DNA of 64,000 bases from an uncultured bacterium (GCA_905215525.1 CAJMQJ010000003.1:62001-126000); one strand, 5' to 3'. Counted from the stretch's first letter, positions 23,609-32,754 are shown. The notes: generated from the sequence alone by a model not told the origin. Made by a program: numbers and translations.

Positions 23609-24415
23609 CTACCAAACGCGTGCGATAGCGAGGCCATCGACTGCTGCGGCGCCGGCACGCTTGAGCTCCGCCGAGGCTGCTGCCATGGTCGCGCCCGTGG
23701 TAATGACATCATCGATGAGCAGCAGACGGCGGCCGCGCACATCCTCGACCGTCTCGTACATGCCCCGGGCATGCTCCCGGCGCTCATCGCGACCGAGCTC
23801 TCGCTGGTCACCATGACCGTATTTAACCAGGGCGTCCAGCAACGGGACACCCGAAAGATCGCAAAACGGGCGCGCAATTGCTTCCATATGGTCGAATCCA
23901 CGCCGCCGAAACGCTGCCGCAGTCGCGGGCACAAATACCACTGCGTCGGCGCCGGACAGCACACTGCCGTAGCGATCGGGGGCTGCCACCTGGGCATGCA
24001 AGGCAGTGTCGTAGAGTAGCTCCGCCAGATACGGTGCCAGACGTCGCTCGCCCGCATCCTTGTACGCTTTAATGATGCGCGGCAGCGGATGTGCATAGAC
24101 GGCACACGCCAGACAGCGATCGAGCGCCTCGGCCATTGCCGAAGACGCGCCCTCGACCGAGCACTCGGTACACAGCAAATCCCCAAACGGGGCACCACAT
24201 CGGATGCAGCTATGGCACGGGTCGATGAGCGCAAACGAGGCCAGACAATCCTGGCAGATCAGCGCACCGGAGCGCTCGCAGCCGGCACATCGTGTTGGCG
24301 ACAATGCCTCGAGCGCCTCGCGTGCCACCCGCTCGGCAAACGGTAGCAATTCGTCCGCAAACGGTAGGGCGTCGGCACCCTGCAAGCGAGTCAATACATT
24401 CAAATGTCTCTTCAT
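23609..24415 (-). CDS. comF: ComF-family phosphoribosyltransferase-like protein
   Basis: The 268-residue product has an N-terminal zinc-finger region with two pairs of CxxC-type cysteines (CAGC, CQDC, CIRC, CTEC) and a C-terminal type-I PRT fold with RLLLIDDVITTGATMAAA. ComF proteins assist DNA uptake in naturally competent bacteria, but are also widespread without competence. It is downstream of ricT. Its ribosome-binding site lies in one arm of a strong hairpin (24419-24454). Confidence 0.88.
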   Translation of the reverse strand: MKRHLNVLTRLQGADALPFADELLPFAERVAREALEALSPTRCAGCERSGALICQDCLASFALIDPCHSCIRCGAPFGDLLCTECSVEGASSAMAEALDRCLACAVYAHPLPRIIKAYKDAGERRLAPYLAELLYDTALHAQVAAPDRYGSVLSGADAVVFVPATAAAFRRRGFDHMEAIARPFCDLSGVPLLDALVKYGHGDQRELGRDERREHARGMYETVEDVRGRRLLLIDDVITTGATMAAASAELKRAGAAAVDGLAIARVW

Positions 24416-24418
24416 GAC

Positions 24419-24454
24419 ACAACCCTCCCTACGCGAAGGCGGAGGGAGGGTTGT
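24419..24454 (-). promoter_or_regulatory. Hairpin covering the comF ribosome-binding site
   Basis: ACAACCCTCCCT and AGGGAGGGTTGT form a perfect 12-bp stem. On the minus strand the 3' arm holds the AGGGAGG ribosome site 8 nt before the comF ATG. With no T-run it is unlikely to be a simple terminator of ricT. Confidence 0.6.
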
Positions 24455-24516
24455 CGGTGTAGAGCCATGATACCCAGAGGTGCTAGGGCCAGGCGGGTTA
24501 CATCTGCTTACGGACG

Positions 24517-26217
24517 TTATTCGCCGGTAGGCGGTTGCGGTGCGGACGAGGTGTGGGTCGAGCCCTCGCCACCGTCCTGACGCGGCTTACGGGAGCGACG
24601 GCGACGGCGACGCTTTTGACCCTGGTCAGTCGAGCCCTCGCCACCGCGATCCTCACGCGGTTCGCGCTCGTCGCGAGTACCGCCGCGCGAAGCCTTGGCG
24701 GCAGCTCCTCCGCCATCGCCGGGGCGACGGCGCGTGACCTTGACTTCGCCATCCGAAACCTGATCGGCCACAGAAGGAACCGAGGGCTTCTGCTGCGTGC
24801 CCGAGGAATGGCGACGACGCGGACGTGGCGCGCGCTCCTCCTCGCCACGCGGTTTGCCGCCCTTGTCGGCAGGCGCATCGGAACCCGAGCCACCCTTGGG
24901 AGCGGCACCGGCCTCGCGAGCGGCTGCGGCGCGGAAGGCGTCCTCGCGCTCCTCGCTCGACAGGTGACGGCGACGACGGCGCGTGGGGTTCATGCCACCG
25001 CCGCGGTTTTGCTGCTGGGGCTGCTGAGCCTCACGCTCGCGGGAGGAGTTCTTGCCTGCGGGAGCGGCCTCGCCGGCATCGCCCGAACCCGCGCGCTTGC
25101 GGCGGCGACGACCACCGGCTGCCTCCTCGGCCTCGGGTGCCTCGGCCTTACCACGGCCCTTTCCGCGGCCGCGGCCCTCGCCCTGGCCCTGACCGGCGCG
25201 AGCATCGGATTCAGCATCGCGACGACGGCGCTTGGGCATCGAAGTGCCGGCCAGACGGTCGGCGCTCGACAGGCCATCGCCCACGTCGACGCCGTTCTCG
25301 CGATCGAGCTCCATGAGCGCCAGGCGCATCTCGGGCGACTCGATACGCTCGAGCACGTCACGCGTCACGCAGTCGGGGCGGCAGTTGCAGCCCTGCTCGG
25401 CGGCCTTCTTTTTGCAGCCCTCCGAGCACGTCATATCGGCCAGATTGACCTTAAAGACTTTGCCGTTCTCCAGGCGTAGCACCAGCTGCTCACGCGGCGT
25501 GTCATATTCCTGGATACGCGCCTTGCCGAGCGGCGTATCGATGAGCGTCTTCTTTTTGGGCGCACGGCTCTTAAAGTCCTTGTAGGCCTCGAACTCATAG
25601 CGCAGGCAGCACATCAGGCGGCCGCAAACGCCGCTGATCTTGGACGAGTTGAGCGGTAGGTCCTGCTCTTTTGCCATGCGAATCGAGACGGGCTCAAACT
25701 GTCCGCCAAAGCGCGTGCAGCAGAGCTCCTGTCCGCACTGGGCATAGCCGCCTACCAGGCGGGTCTCATCACGCACGCCGATCTGGCGCATGTCGACGCG
25801 AATGTGCAGCGTCGAGGACAGGTCCTTGACGAGCTGACGAAAATCGACGCGCTCCTCGGCCGCAAAGTAGAACACGGCCTTCTCGCCGCCAAACAGGTAC
25901 TCGACGCCGACCGGCTTCATCTCGAGGTCGAGCTCCTTGACCAGGCGGCGGAAGTCGACCATGGCCTCGTCGCCCTGGATGGCCAGGTCGTCGGCAAGCT
26001 GCAGGTCGATGTCGCTCGCCACGCGCAGCACGGGCTTGAGCGGCTGACCGATCTCGTCTTGCGGCACCTCGAAGGGATCGGCCGTGACCAGGCCGATCTC
26101 GGTTCCGCGCTCGGTGGAGCAAATGGCATAATCGGCCTCGAGGATATCCAAATCCTGCGGATCGAACCACAGGTCGCGCGAGGCGTAGGTAAACTTAACG
26201 GGTACGACTAACGGCAT
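24517..26217 (-). CDS. ricT: RicT (YaaT/PSP1-domain) protein with a long disordered tail
   Basis: Residues 1-290 are the PSP1 domain of RicT, part of the RicA-F-T complex that carries Fe-S clusters and supports RNase Y in mRNA processing. The cysteine sets CGQELCC, CGRLMCC and SEGCKKKAAEQGCNCRPDC are visible. Residues about 325-566 are an added Arg/Gly/Glu/Pro-rich, low-complexity region with many RRRR blocks, which may bind RNA. Family members are usually about 270-300 residues. It overlaps the holB stop by 10 bp. Confidence 0.9.
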   Translation of the reverse strand: MPLVVPVKFTYASRDLWFDPQDLDILEADYAICSTERGTEIGLVTADPFEVPQDEIGQPLKPVLRVASDIDLQLADDLAIQGDEAMVDFRRLVKELDLEMKPVGVEYLFGGEKAVFYFAAEERVDFRQLVKDLSSTLHIRVDMRQIGVRDETRLVGGYAQCGQELCCTRFGGQFEPVSIRMAKEQDLPLNSSKISGVCGRLMCCLRYEFEAYKDFKSRAPKKKTLIDTPLGKARIQEYDTPREQLVLRLENGKVFKVNLADMTCSEGCKKKAAEQGCNCRPDCVTRDVLERIESPEMRLALMELDRENGVDVGDGLSSADRLAGTSMPKRRRRDAESDARAGQGQGEGRGRGKGRGKAEAPEAEEAAGGRRRRKRAGSGDAGEAAPAGKNSSREREAQQPQQQNRGGGMNPTRRRRRHLSSEEREDAFRAAAAREAGAAPKGGSGSDAPADKGGKPRGEEERAPRPRRRHSSGTQQKPSVPSVADQVSDGEVKVTRRRPGDGGGAAAKASRGGTRDEREPREDRGGEGSTDQGQKRRRRRRSRKPRQDGGEGSTHTSSAPQPPTGE

Positions 26218-27335
26218 TTCAGTGCCTTCCTGATATCGAACAGCATGACCTCGATGGCCAGCTGGGGAGTAACGTTTCTGGCAATGTTGCGCTCGGCGGT
26301 CGCGACTGCCTCGAGCGCCCGCGTGGCACCCGCAACATTGGTCGCGGCGGCAAGCCGCCCGATCGTGTCGCGCACGTCCTCGTTCACTACGTCGGCTGCC
26401 TCGTCCTGAAGCGTCAGCAGCACGTCGCGCATAAGCGTCCGCGCGCTCGCCAGCGCTTCCATGATACCCGAACGCTCGCGCGCGTTGAGTTCGCGCTTGT
26501 TGCGGTCCTCAAGCTGCTTCAATGCTCCACGCGACAGGTAATCGGCGTTTTGCTCGAGCACCTTTTCCTGCGTGGACTTGACCTCGGCGAGCGGCGCCTT
26601 AACGGCGACGATGAGCGACTTGGCGCGGCTGAGCACATCGGCCTCGTCGGCGGCGATGAGCGAATCGATGGCACGGACCATCTGGCGGCGAGCATCCTGG
26701 CGCTCGGCGCTCTTGAGGAACTCGATGCCACGCGTGGGGCTTCCCGCTACGGCGACGGCTATGCGGCAACGCGCAGGGTCCTGACCGGTGGCGCGACTCA
26801 CGGCACGCGCGGCCACGGCGGGCGACACCAGCCGAAACGGCACGCACTGGCAGCGGCTCACGATGGTGGGCAACATCACGTCTGCCGAGGTGCCCAGCAA
26901 GATGAACATGACGCCCTCGGGCGGCTCCTCGAGTGTTTTGAGCAGCGCGTTAGCGGTGTTGGCGCGCAGCTGCTCGGCACGGTCGATGATGTAGACCTTG
27001 GCCTTGGCACGGATGGGCGCCAGGGGCACGTCGTCGAGTAGTTCGCGGGTCTGGGCGATGAGGTAGCCCGTGGCGCTCTCGGGCGTGTAATAGTGCACGT
27101 CGGGATGCGTATGGCGCGCGACGCGCACGCAGCTGTCGCATGCGCCGCAGCCATCCTGCTCGCACAGGAAGGCTTGGGCGAGCGCCCACGCGGCGTCGAG
27201 CTTGCCCGCGCCGGGCGCGCCCAAAAACAGGTAGGCGTGCGATGCGCGACCGCTGGCGACGGCGTTGGTCAAAAAGTCGCGCACGCGCTCTTGGGTATCG
27301 AGCTTGGCGAGCAAGCTTGTCTGCGCGGGGGCCAT
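26208..27335 (-). CDS. holB: DNA polymerase III delta' subunit
   Basis: The 375-residue AAA+ clamp-loader subunit has a P-loop-like GAPGAGKLDAA near residue 40 (the usual Thr/Ser after GK is replaced by Leu, as expected for an ATPase-inactive delta'). It also has a zinc module (CEQDGCGACDSC), IIDRAEQLRANTANALLKTLEEPP and a SRCQC sensor segment. The ATG at 27335 has GGAGG upstream, inside the tmk end. It acts in loading the sliding clamp at the replication fork. Confidence 0.9.
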   Translation of the reverse strand: MAPAQTSLLAKLDTQERVRDFLTNAVASGRASHAYLFLGAPGAGKLDAAWALAQAFLCEQDGCGACDSCVRVARHTHPDVHYYTPESATGYLIAQTRELLDDVPLAPIRAKAKVYIIDRAEQLRANTANALLKTLEEPPEGVMFILLGTSADVMLPTIVSRCQCVPFRLVSPAVAARAVSRATGQDPARCRIAVAVAGSPTRGIEFLKSAERQDARRQMVRAIDSLIAADEADVLSRAKSLIVAVKAPLAEVKSTQEKVLEQNADYLSRGALKQLEDRNKRELNARERSGIMEALASARTLMRDVLLTLQDEAADVVNEDVRDTIGRLAAATNVAGATRALEAVATAERNIARNVTPQLAIEVMLFDIRKALKCR

Positions 27336-27336
27336 G

Positions 27337-28020
27337 CTACTCGGCCTCCTGGGCAAGCGCGGCGGCGACGGCGTCCTGGGAAATATCGAGGCCGTAGGCG
27401 CGAACCTGCTCGACCGTCTTCTCGAAGACTTCCTCGATGGTCGCGGTGGCGTCGATGAGCTTTACGCGGTTTGGCTCCTCGGCGGCAATTGCGCAAAAGC
27501 CCTGGTAGACACGCTCTTGGAATGCCAAGCCCTTTGCCTCCATGCGATCTGCCGCACCACGGGCTGCCATGCGCAGCGCCGCCTGCTCGGGCGTGATGTG
27601 ATAGACGAGCGTGAGCGCCGGATGCGTCCCCGCAACGGCCAGGTTGTTGGCATCGCGCACTATCTGGCGGTCAAGGCCGTCGGCAAATGCCTGATAGCAG
27701 GTCGTGGAATCGTAGAAGCGATCGCACAGAACCACCTTGCCGGCTGCGAGCGCGGGAGCGATGACCTCGTGCACCAGCTGGGCACGCGCAGCCTCGTAGA
27801 GCAGCAGCTCGCAGGTATCGCCCATTGCCGTGTTGGCGGGGTCGAGCAGCAGGGCGCGAATCTTTTCGCTGATGGCGGTGCCGCCCGGCTCGCGCAGAGT
27901 TACGACCTGATAGCCAGCGAGGTCGAGCGCGCGGGCCAGCAGGCGCGCCTGCGTGGACTTGCCGGCGCCGTCGACGCCCTCGAGCGTAATGAAGCTATGT
28001 TGAGCGGGCTCAAAAGCCAT
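27337..28020 (-). CDS. tmk: dTMP kinase
   Basis: The 227-residue product has the P-loop GVDGAGKSTQ at residues 15-24, the DRFYDST motif that binds dTMP, and a LID region with RMAARGAADRME. It phosphorylates dTMP to dTDP for DNA synthesis. It heads the group tmk, holB, ricT, comF, a common order in Gram-positive bacteria, with stop and start codons touching. Confidence 0.93.
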   Translation of the reverse strand: MAFEPAQHSFITLEGVDGAGKSTQARLLARALDLAGYQVVTLREPGGTAISEKIRALLLDPANTAMGDTCELLLYEAARAQLVHEVIAPALAAGKVVLCDRFYDSTTCYQAFADGLDRQIVRDANNLAVAGTHPALTLVYHITPEQAALRMAARGAADRMEAKGLAFQERVYQGFCAIAAEEPNRVKLIDATATIEEVFEKTVEQVRAYGLDISQDAVAAALAQEAE

Positions 28021-28123
28021 GGGCGCAGCCCCTTCCTACAAGGCGCGTAAATGCGAGTTATAGCAACCAAGCCATGATACCCCAGTGCCCGGCGCGTCCC
28101 CAATGGCTAAAGGTGCCTTTCCA

Positions 28124-28192
28124 AAGTTGCGGTGAAATAGGGACTGATTGAAGCTCTGAGACCGCCAAACAGTCCCTATTTCACCGCAACTT
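28124..28192. repeat. Perfect 23-bp inverted repeat (GGGAC-type hairpin)
   Basis: The arms 28124-28146 and 28170-28192 (core GCGGTGAAATAGGGACTG) match perfectly across 23 bp around a 23-bp loop. It lies in the divergent region between tmk and the zinc-ribbon gene. It belongs to a loose set of intergenic hairpins with GGGAC/GTCCC inner ends (also 40834 and 47353). Confidence 0.65.
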
Positions 28193-28260
28193 ATGATGGG
28201 GAATTTTGGACGCTGGGTATAATCGTCGTATTGCATTGAAATGTGGCGAAAGGAGTGGCA

Positions 28261-29244
28261 ATGTCTCGGTATTGCGCCTCGTGCGGCAAACTTCTTGCAG
28301 ATGATGCCAAGTTCTGCACCTCGTGCGGTGCACCCGTTGAACAAACAACCGCGAGCGATAGCCAGCCCGCTTTTGAGCAGACCGGTTCCCTCGACACGCC
28401 GCAAGCCAAGGCGGACGACCCCCTCGCCTATCGCCCCGACCCCGCCGCAGGCCCTGCGGCCGTCGAGACCACGCAGCGCATACCCGTCGCGAGCGGCTCG
28501 CCCCAACAGCAGCCGGCTCCCGCATACGCGCCCGCTTCGCCACAGACCCCCGCTCCCAAAAAGAGCGGCACCGGGCCGCTTATCGCCGTTATCGTTGTGC
28601 TGGTGGCGATCATCATCGCCCTGGTCGTTTTCTTTGTGATCAAGCCTTTCGACAACGCCGCCACGCAGACGACTGCCGAGGTAGCTAAGCTGCACCATGA
28701 CGTCGACGACGATGACCTAAAGCCTCTCGGCGATCCCAACAGCCTGTACGACGATGATGACGATGACGACGAGGATGGCGGCGAAGCAACGCTCTCCGAG
28801 CAGAACCTCTACCGCCGACTGAGCGAATACTACGACCCGCTCGAAGACCTCGACAACTACGTCCGTGGCTGCGCACAGAACTTCAACGGCAGCTATCTGG
28901 AAGAAGATCGCACCACCCGTCAAAATCTCGCCGACGTCGCCGAGCGCACGGAAGACACCATCGAGCAGTACTACGATATCGTCGAGGACCTGGACGTCCC
29001 GACGAGCTCCAAGAACTACAGCTCTTGGAAGGACATCGTTGCCCTGTACGACGACCTAGATCACCGCATCGACGCAATCTGTGATGCCTGGGAGATCAGC
29101 CTGAAATACGCCAATCCTGCGGACCACAAGAATGAGATCGTGGCGCCGCTGTCGCGCGACAACGTGGCGGGCACCAATGACAATAAGTACCGCCTAGACT
29201 TTGAGGAGCGCTATCCCGACGCCAAACCCGTCGAAGTGAACTAG
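28261..29244 (+). CDS. Zinc-ribbon membrane protein of unknown function
   Basis: The 327-residue product begins with a zinc ribbon (CASC at residues 5-8 and CTSC at 19-22). A Pro/Ala-rich linker, one membrane helix (about 102-125), an acidic DDDDDDEDGG stretch and an outer helical domain with many Asp/Tyr residues follow. The ATG at 28261 has AAAGGAG 5 nt upstream. The layout (cytoplasmic zinc ribbon, TM, extracytoplasmic domain) is common in Gram-positive bacteria, but no specific role is known. Confidence 0.8.
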   Translation: MSRYCASCGKLLADDAKFCTSCGAPVEQTTASDSQPAFEQTGSLDTPQAKADDPLAYRPDPAAGPAAVETTQRIPVASGSPQQQPAPAYAPASPQTPAPKKSGTGPLIAVIVVLVAIIIALVVFFVIKPFDNAATQTTAEVAKLHHDVDDDDLKPLGDPNSLYDDDDDDDEDGGEATLSEQNLYRRLSEYYDPLEDLDNYVRGCAQNFNGSYLEEDRTTRQNLADVAERTEDTIEQYYDIVEDLDVPTSSKNYSSWKDIVALYDDLDHRIDAICDAWEISLKYANPADHKNEIVAPLSRDNVAGTNDNKYRLDFEERYPDAKPVEVN

Positions 29245-29266
29245 TCGCATGCGACGTTCTCAAACG

Positions 29267-29296
29267 ACTAGTCATTAAAGAACGTCCCCAATGACT
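29267..29296. repeat. 30-bp dispersed hairpin repeat, copy 1
   Basis: ACTAGTCATTAAAGAACGTC followed by CCCAATGACT. Two more copies lie at 55104-55133 and 55145-55174. AGTCATT and AATGACT pair. Confidence 0.65.
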
Positions 29297-29304
29297 GCCT
29301 AGAA

Positions 29305-29340
29305 AATGAGCGAGGATCGCGGGATCCTCGCTCATTTTTG
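29305..29340. terminator. Terminator between convergent genes
   Basis: AATGAGCGAGGATC pairs with GATCCTCGCTCATT, followed by TTTG; the stem is 14 bp. Confidence 0.85.
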
Positions 29341-29366
29341 TTTTGGTCAATGTTTCGGCTGCGCTG

Positions 29367-31961
29367 TTACTTGTCGGCGGCTGCTTTCTTGGCAGTCGAC
29401 TTCTTCGCGGTCGTCTTCTTGGCGGCAGTGGCTTTCTTAGCCGTCGTCTTCTTGGCCGCCGTCGTCTTCTTCGCCGTGCTCGCCTTGGTCGCAGTCTTGC
29501 GGCCGCGGGCGGGCTTCTTCTCCTTGGTCGGGCAGTCCATGTTGACGCAGATACGCCACGGACCGCGCGCCGTGTTGACCACCACGATGGGAGCACCGCA
29601 CTCGGGGCAGGTCTCACCCGTCGCCTCGAGCTTACCGCGCGCCGGCAGAGGATAGCTCACGCCGCAGTCATCGTAGTTGGTGCAGCGGATAAAGCGCTTG
29701 CCGCTCTTCTCGCTCTTGTGCGCGATCAGGTCGCCATGGCGTCCGGCCTCGGCGCACACCTTGCACTCGCCCACCTTAAGGTCAGGCTCGTAGTTGGTGG
29801 GGCACGTGGGGTTCACGCAAATCTCGAAGGCCTTCTGGCGGAACGGCTGGCACTTAATGCGCGGCGCGCCGCACTCGGGGCACACGGCTGCCTCGCCCTC
29901 GAGCGGGCTTACCTTGACGCCGCTCGGCACCGGATAGGTCACATCGCAGTCGGGCCAACCCATGCAGCCGATAAAGCTGCCACGGGTCTTGGCGCTCGTC
30001 TTCATAACCAGGTCCTTGCCGCACTTGGGGCAAGCGCCCACGCGTGCATCGGCCGTGACGGCGTCGCTGATGGCGTCGCCCAGCTCCTGCGTGTGCTTGA
30101 GCAGCTCGTCGAGCACGCCGGCCAGCAGCGCGCGCGAGTGCGTCACGACATGCTCTTCGGTATCCTCGCCGCGCTCGACGCGGGTCATATCGCCATCAAG
30201 CTCGCTGGTCATATCGGGACTCGTGATGCGCGGGGCAAATTGCGTCAGCGCGTCGATGATGGCGATGCCCAGCTGGCTCGGCTCAACGGGATCATTTTTG
30301 AGATAGCGCACGGCATACAGGCGCTCGATGATGCTCGCACGCGTGGACTTGGTACCCAGGCCGCGCTTTTCCATCTCCTGCACGAGCTTGCCCTGGCTGT
30401 AGCGCGCGGGCGGCTCGGTCTGCTTGGCCTCGAGCTTAATGTCGAACACGTCGACCGTATCGCCCTGCTCCAGCGGCGGCATCTGCTCATCGCGCTTAAG
30501 GCCGTACGGATAGACCTCGCGGAAGCCCGGGGTCACGAGCACGTCGCCCGAAGCCACGAACGGCTCGCCGTTCACATCGAGCTCGAGCTTGGTGTTCTCG
30601 ATGGTCGCAGGACCCATGAGCGTCGCCAGGAAGCGACGGGCGATGAGATCGTAGAGCTTGCGCTGGCCGCCGTCGAGCGTGGACGGATCGCCCTCGCCCG
30701 TGGGATAGATGGGCGGGTGGTCGGTGGTCTCGACCTTGCCGCGCGTGGGCTTCATGGGACCGGCGAGCACCTTTTTGCACACGGGCGCCAGCGCCGGGTT
30801 AATCTTTGCCAGGTCGCTCACCACGGCGCCCAGATCGAGCGTCGCAGGGTACACGGTGTTGTCGACACGCGGATAGCTGATGAGGCCCGCCATGTAGAGG
30901 GACTCGGCGATGCGCATGGTACGTGCAGGTGAGATGCCCTCGGCCGCGGCGGCAGCCTGCAGCGAGGTCGTCGCAAACGGCGTGGGCGGCTGCTGCTTGC
31001 GGGAGCGCTTGGTCACCGCGGCGACGGTTGCCGTCGTAGCGCCGTCGACGTGGCCGTACGCCGTCTCGGCAGCATCTTTGTCGGTAAAACGTGTCGTCTT
31101 GTGCGCAATCTTAAAGCGGTCATCCTCGGCAGCACCCTGAGCGGCACCCATGCCGCGAATCTGCCAATAGTCCTCGGGCACAAACGCCATGCGCTCGCGC
31201 TCGCGCTCGACCACCAAGGCAAGCGTCGGCGTCTGCACGCGGCCGGCGGAGCGCACGTTGCCAAAGCCGCCAAACTTGGCGAGCGTCAGGTAGCGCGTGA
31301 GCACCGCACCCCAAATGAGGTCGATGTGCTGGCGGCTCTCGCCGGCGTCGGCCAGATTCTGGTCGAGCGAGACAAGATTATCGAAGGCCTGCGTAATCTC
31401 GGCCTTGGTAAACGAAGAATACTGGGCGCGGGCGACCGGCAAGTCGGGCGCAACCTCGCGCACCTTGTTGAGGGCGTCCGAACCGATCAGTTCGCCCTCG
31501 CGGTCGAAGTCCGTGGCGATAATGACGCTGTCGGACTTCTTGGCAAGGTTCTTGAGCGAGCGGATGAGCTCCTTCTCGGCCGGCAGCTTAATGACGGGCG
31601 CCCAGGTGAGGTAAGGCAGGCTCTCGAGCTTCCAGCCCTTGATGGAGATACCATCGGCAAGAAACGGCTTGCGCTTGGTGTCGTAGGGCGGACGAGCCAG
31701 GCCATCGGGCATGTCGGCCGGCAGCATCTCGCCGTCCTCGGTCACCGAATACCAACCCAGCTTTTTATCGAACAGCACGCTGTCGCAAAAATCGGGCGCA
31801 AGGATGTGACCGGCAAGGCCGATCGTCACGCACTCCTCGCCCTTCCACTCAAAACGGTAGATGGCGGTGTTGTACACCTTGTCCTTTTTGGGCTTGCCCG
31901 TGGACAGACGCTCGGCAATCTGACGCGCGGCGTCGTTTTTCTCGGCGATGATGAGCTTCAA
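29367..31961 (-). CDS. topA: DNA topoisomerase type IA (archaeal-looking TopA) with zinc ribbons and Lys-rich tail
   Basis: The 864-residue product relaxes negative supercoils. It has a TOPRIM domain (MKLIIAEKNDAARQIAERLS with the catalytic Glu7; DFDREGE at 151-157) and SAGRVQTPTLALVVERE at 238-254. The active-site Tyr363 is in LISYPRVDNTVYP; typical bacterial enzymes read TYxRTDS, so this form is closer to archaeal topoisomerases. Several CxxC zinc ribbons follow (CPKCGKD, CPECGAP, CKVC, CPECGAP). The last 60 residues are an Ala/Lys/Thr repeat (AKKTTAKK) like histone H1 tails, probably DNA-binding. Confidence 0.92.
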   Translation of the reverse strand: MKLIIAEKNDAARQIAERLSTGKPKKDKVYNTAIYRFEWKGEECVTIGLAGHILAPDFCDSVLFDKKLGWYSVTEDGEMLPADMPDGLARPPYDTKRKPFLADGISIKGWKLESLPYLTWAPVIKLPAEKELIRSLKNLAKKSDSVIIATDFDREGELIGSDALNKVREVAPDLPVARAQYSSFTKAEITQAFDNLVSLDQNLADAGESRQHIDLIWGAVLTRYLTLAKFGGFGNVRSAGRVQTPTLALVVERERERMAFVPEDYWQIRGMGAAQGAAEDDRFKIAHKTTRFTDKDAAETAYGHVDGATTATVAAVTKRSRKQQPPTPFATTSLQAAAAAEGISPARTMRIAESLYMAGLISYPRVDNTVYPATLDLGAVVSDLAKINPALAPVCKKVLAGPMKPTRGKVETTDHPPIYPTGEGDPSTLDGGQRKLYDLIARRFLATLMGPATIENTKLELDVNGEPFVASGDVLVTPGFREVYPYGLKRDEQMPPLEQGDTVDVFDIKLEAKQTEPPARYSQGKLVQEMEKRGLGTKSTRASIIERLYAVRYLKNDPVEPSQLGIAIIDALTQFAPRITSPDMTSELDGDMTRVERGEDTEEHVVTHSRALLAGVLDELLKHTQELGDAISDAVTADARVGACPKCGKDLVMKTSAKTRGSFIGCMGWPDCDVTYPVPSGVKVSPLEGEAAVCPECGAPRIKCQPFRQKAFEICVNPTCPTNYEPDLKVGECKVCAEAGRHGDLIAHKSEKSGKRFIRCTNYDDCGVSYPLPARGKLEATGETCPECGAPIVVVNTARGPWRICVNMDCPTKEKKPARGRKTATKASTAKKTTAAKKTTAKKATAAKKTTAKKSTAKKAAADK

Positions 31962-32015
31962 AAGAGGCTCCTATCTCGTATCTCTGCGGCTACGCCCGCC
32001 CGTATGGCGGCCGAC

Positions 32016-32699
32016 TTACGCCCTTGCTTGCTCAATCTGCCCGATGAGCCAATCGCACCAGGCATCCATGCCCTCGCCCTTGCGCGCGCTCACGGCAAAC
32101 CGCGGCGCCTGCGGATTGAGGTCATCGAGTGTCTTAGTATACCTATCCATGTCAAAATCGAAAGCCGGGGCCACGTCGACCTTGTTGAGCAGCTGCGCGC
32201 CGACGTGCTGGAAGATGCCCGGATACTTGATGGGCTTGTCGTCGCCCTCGGGCACCGAGAGAATCATGATGGACAGGTTCTCGCCCAGGTCAAAGTCGAC
32301 CGGGCAGACCAGGTTACCCACGTTTTCGATAAAGATGACGTCGATGTTCTCCAGACCCACAGCCTGGTCGAAGGCATCGACAGCCTCCATGATCATGTTG
32401 CCCTCGAGGTGGCACAGACCGCCCGTGTTGATCTGGATGGCGGGCATGCCGGCTTCCTTCATGGTGATGGCGTCGACATCCGAGGCGATATCGCCCTCGA
32501 TGACGGCACAGCGTAGGCCGGCCTTGTCACGCAGGCGCTCGTTGGTGCCCAGAATCGTGGTGGTCTTACCCGAGCCGGGGCTCGACAGCACATTGATCAC
32601 GAAGGTGCCTGCCTCATTAAATCGCTGACGCAGCTGATCTGCCAGGCGCTCGTTGCGCGACAGGATCGGCGACGCGATATCAATCGTTTTCTCGGCCAT
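32016..32699 (-). CDS. hypB: Hydrogenase/urease nickel incorporation GTPase HypB
   Basis: The 227-residue GTPase has SSPGSGKTTT near residues 39-48, the EGDIASDVDA and NTGGLCHLEG metal-site motifs (the Cys-His pair binds Ni/Zn between subunits) and a NKVD nucleotide motif. It delivers nickel to [NiFe]-hydrogenase with HypA. It lacks the N-terminal CxxCGC and His-rich stretches of some homologues. It sits 55 bp downstream of hypA. No hydrogenase structural gene is in the window. Confidence 0.93.
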   Translation of the reverse strand: MAEKTIDIASPILSRNERLADQLRQRFNEAGTFVINVLSSPGSGKTTTILGTNERLRDKAGLRCAVIEGDIASDVDAITMKEAGMPAIQINTGGLCHLEGNMIMEAVDAFDQAVGLENIDVIFIENVGNLVCPVDFDLGENLSIMILSVPEGDDKPIKYPGIFQHVGAQLLNKVDVAPAFDFDMDRYTKTLDDLNPQAPRFAVSARKGEGMDAWCDWLIGQIEQARA

Positions 32700-32754
32700 A
32701 CTTAGCGCTCCTTACTTTGGCCCCTTTATACCCCATCATTAGATGGCTAGCGGG

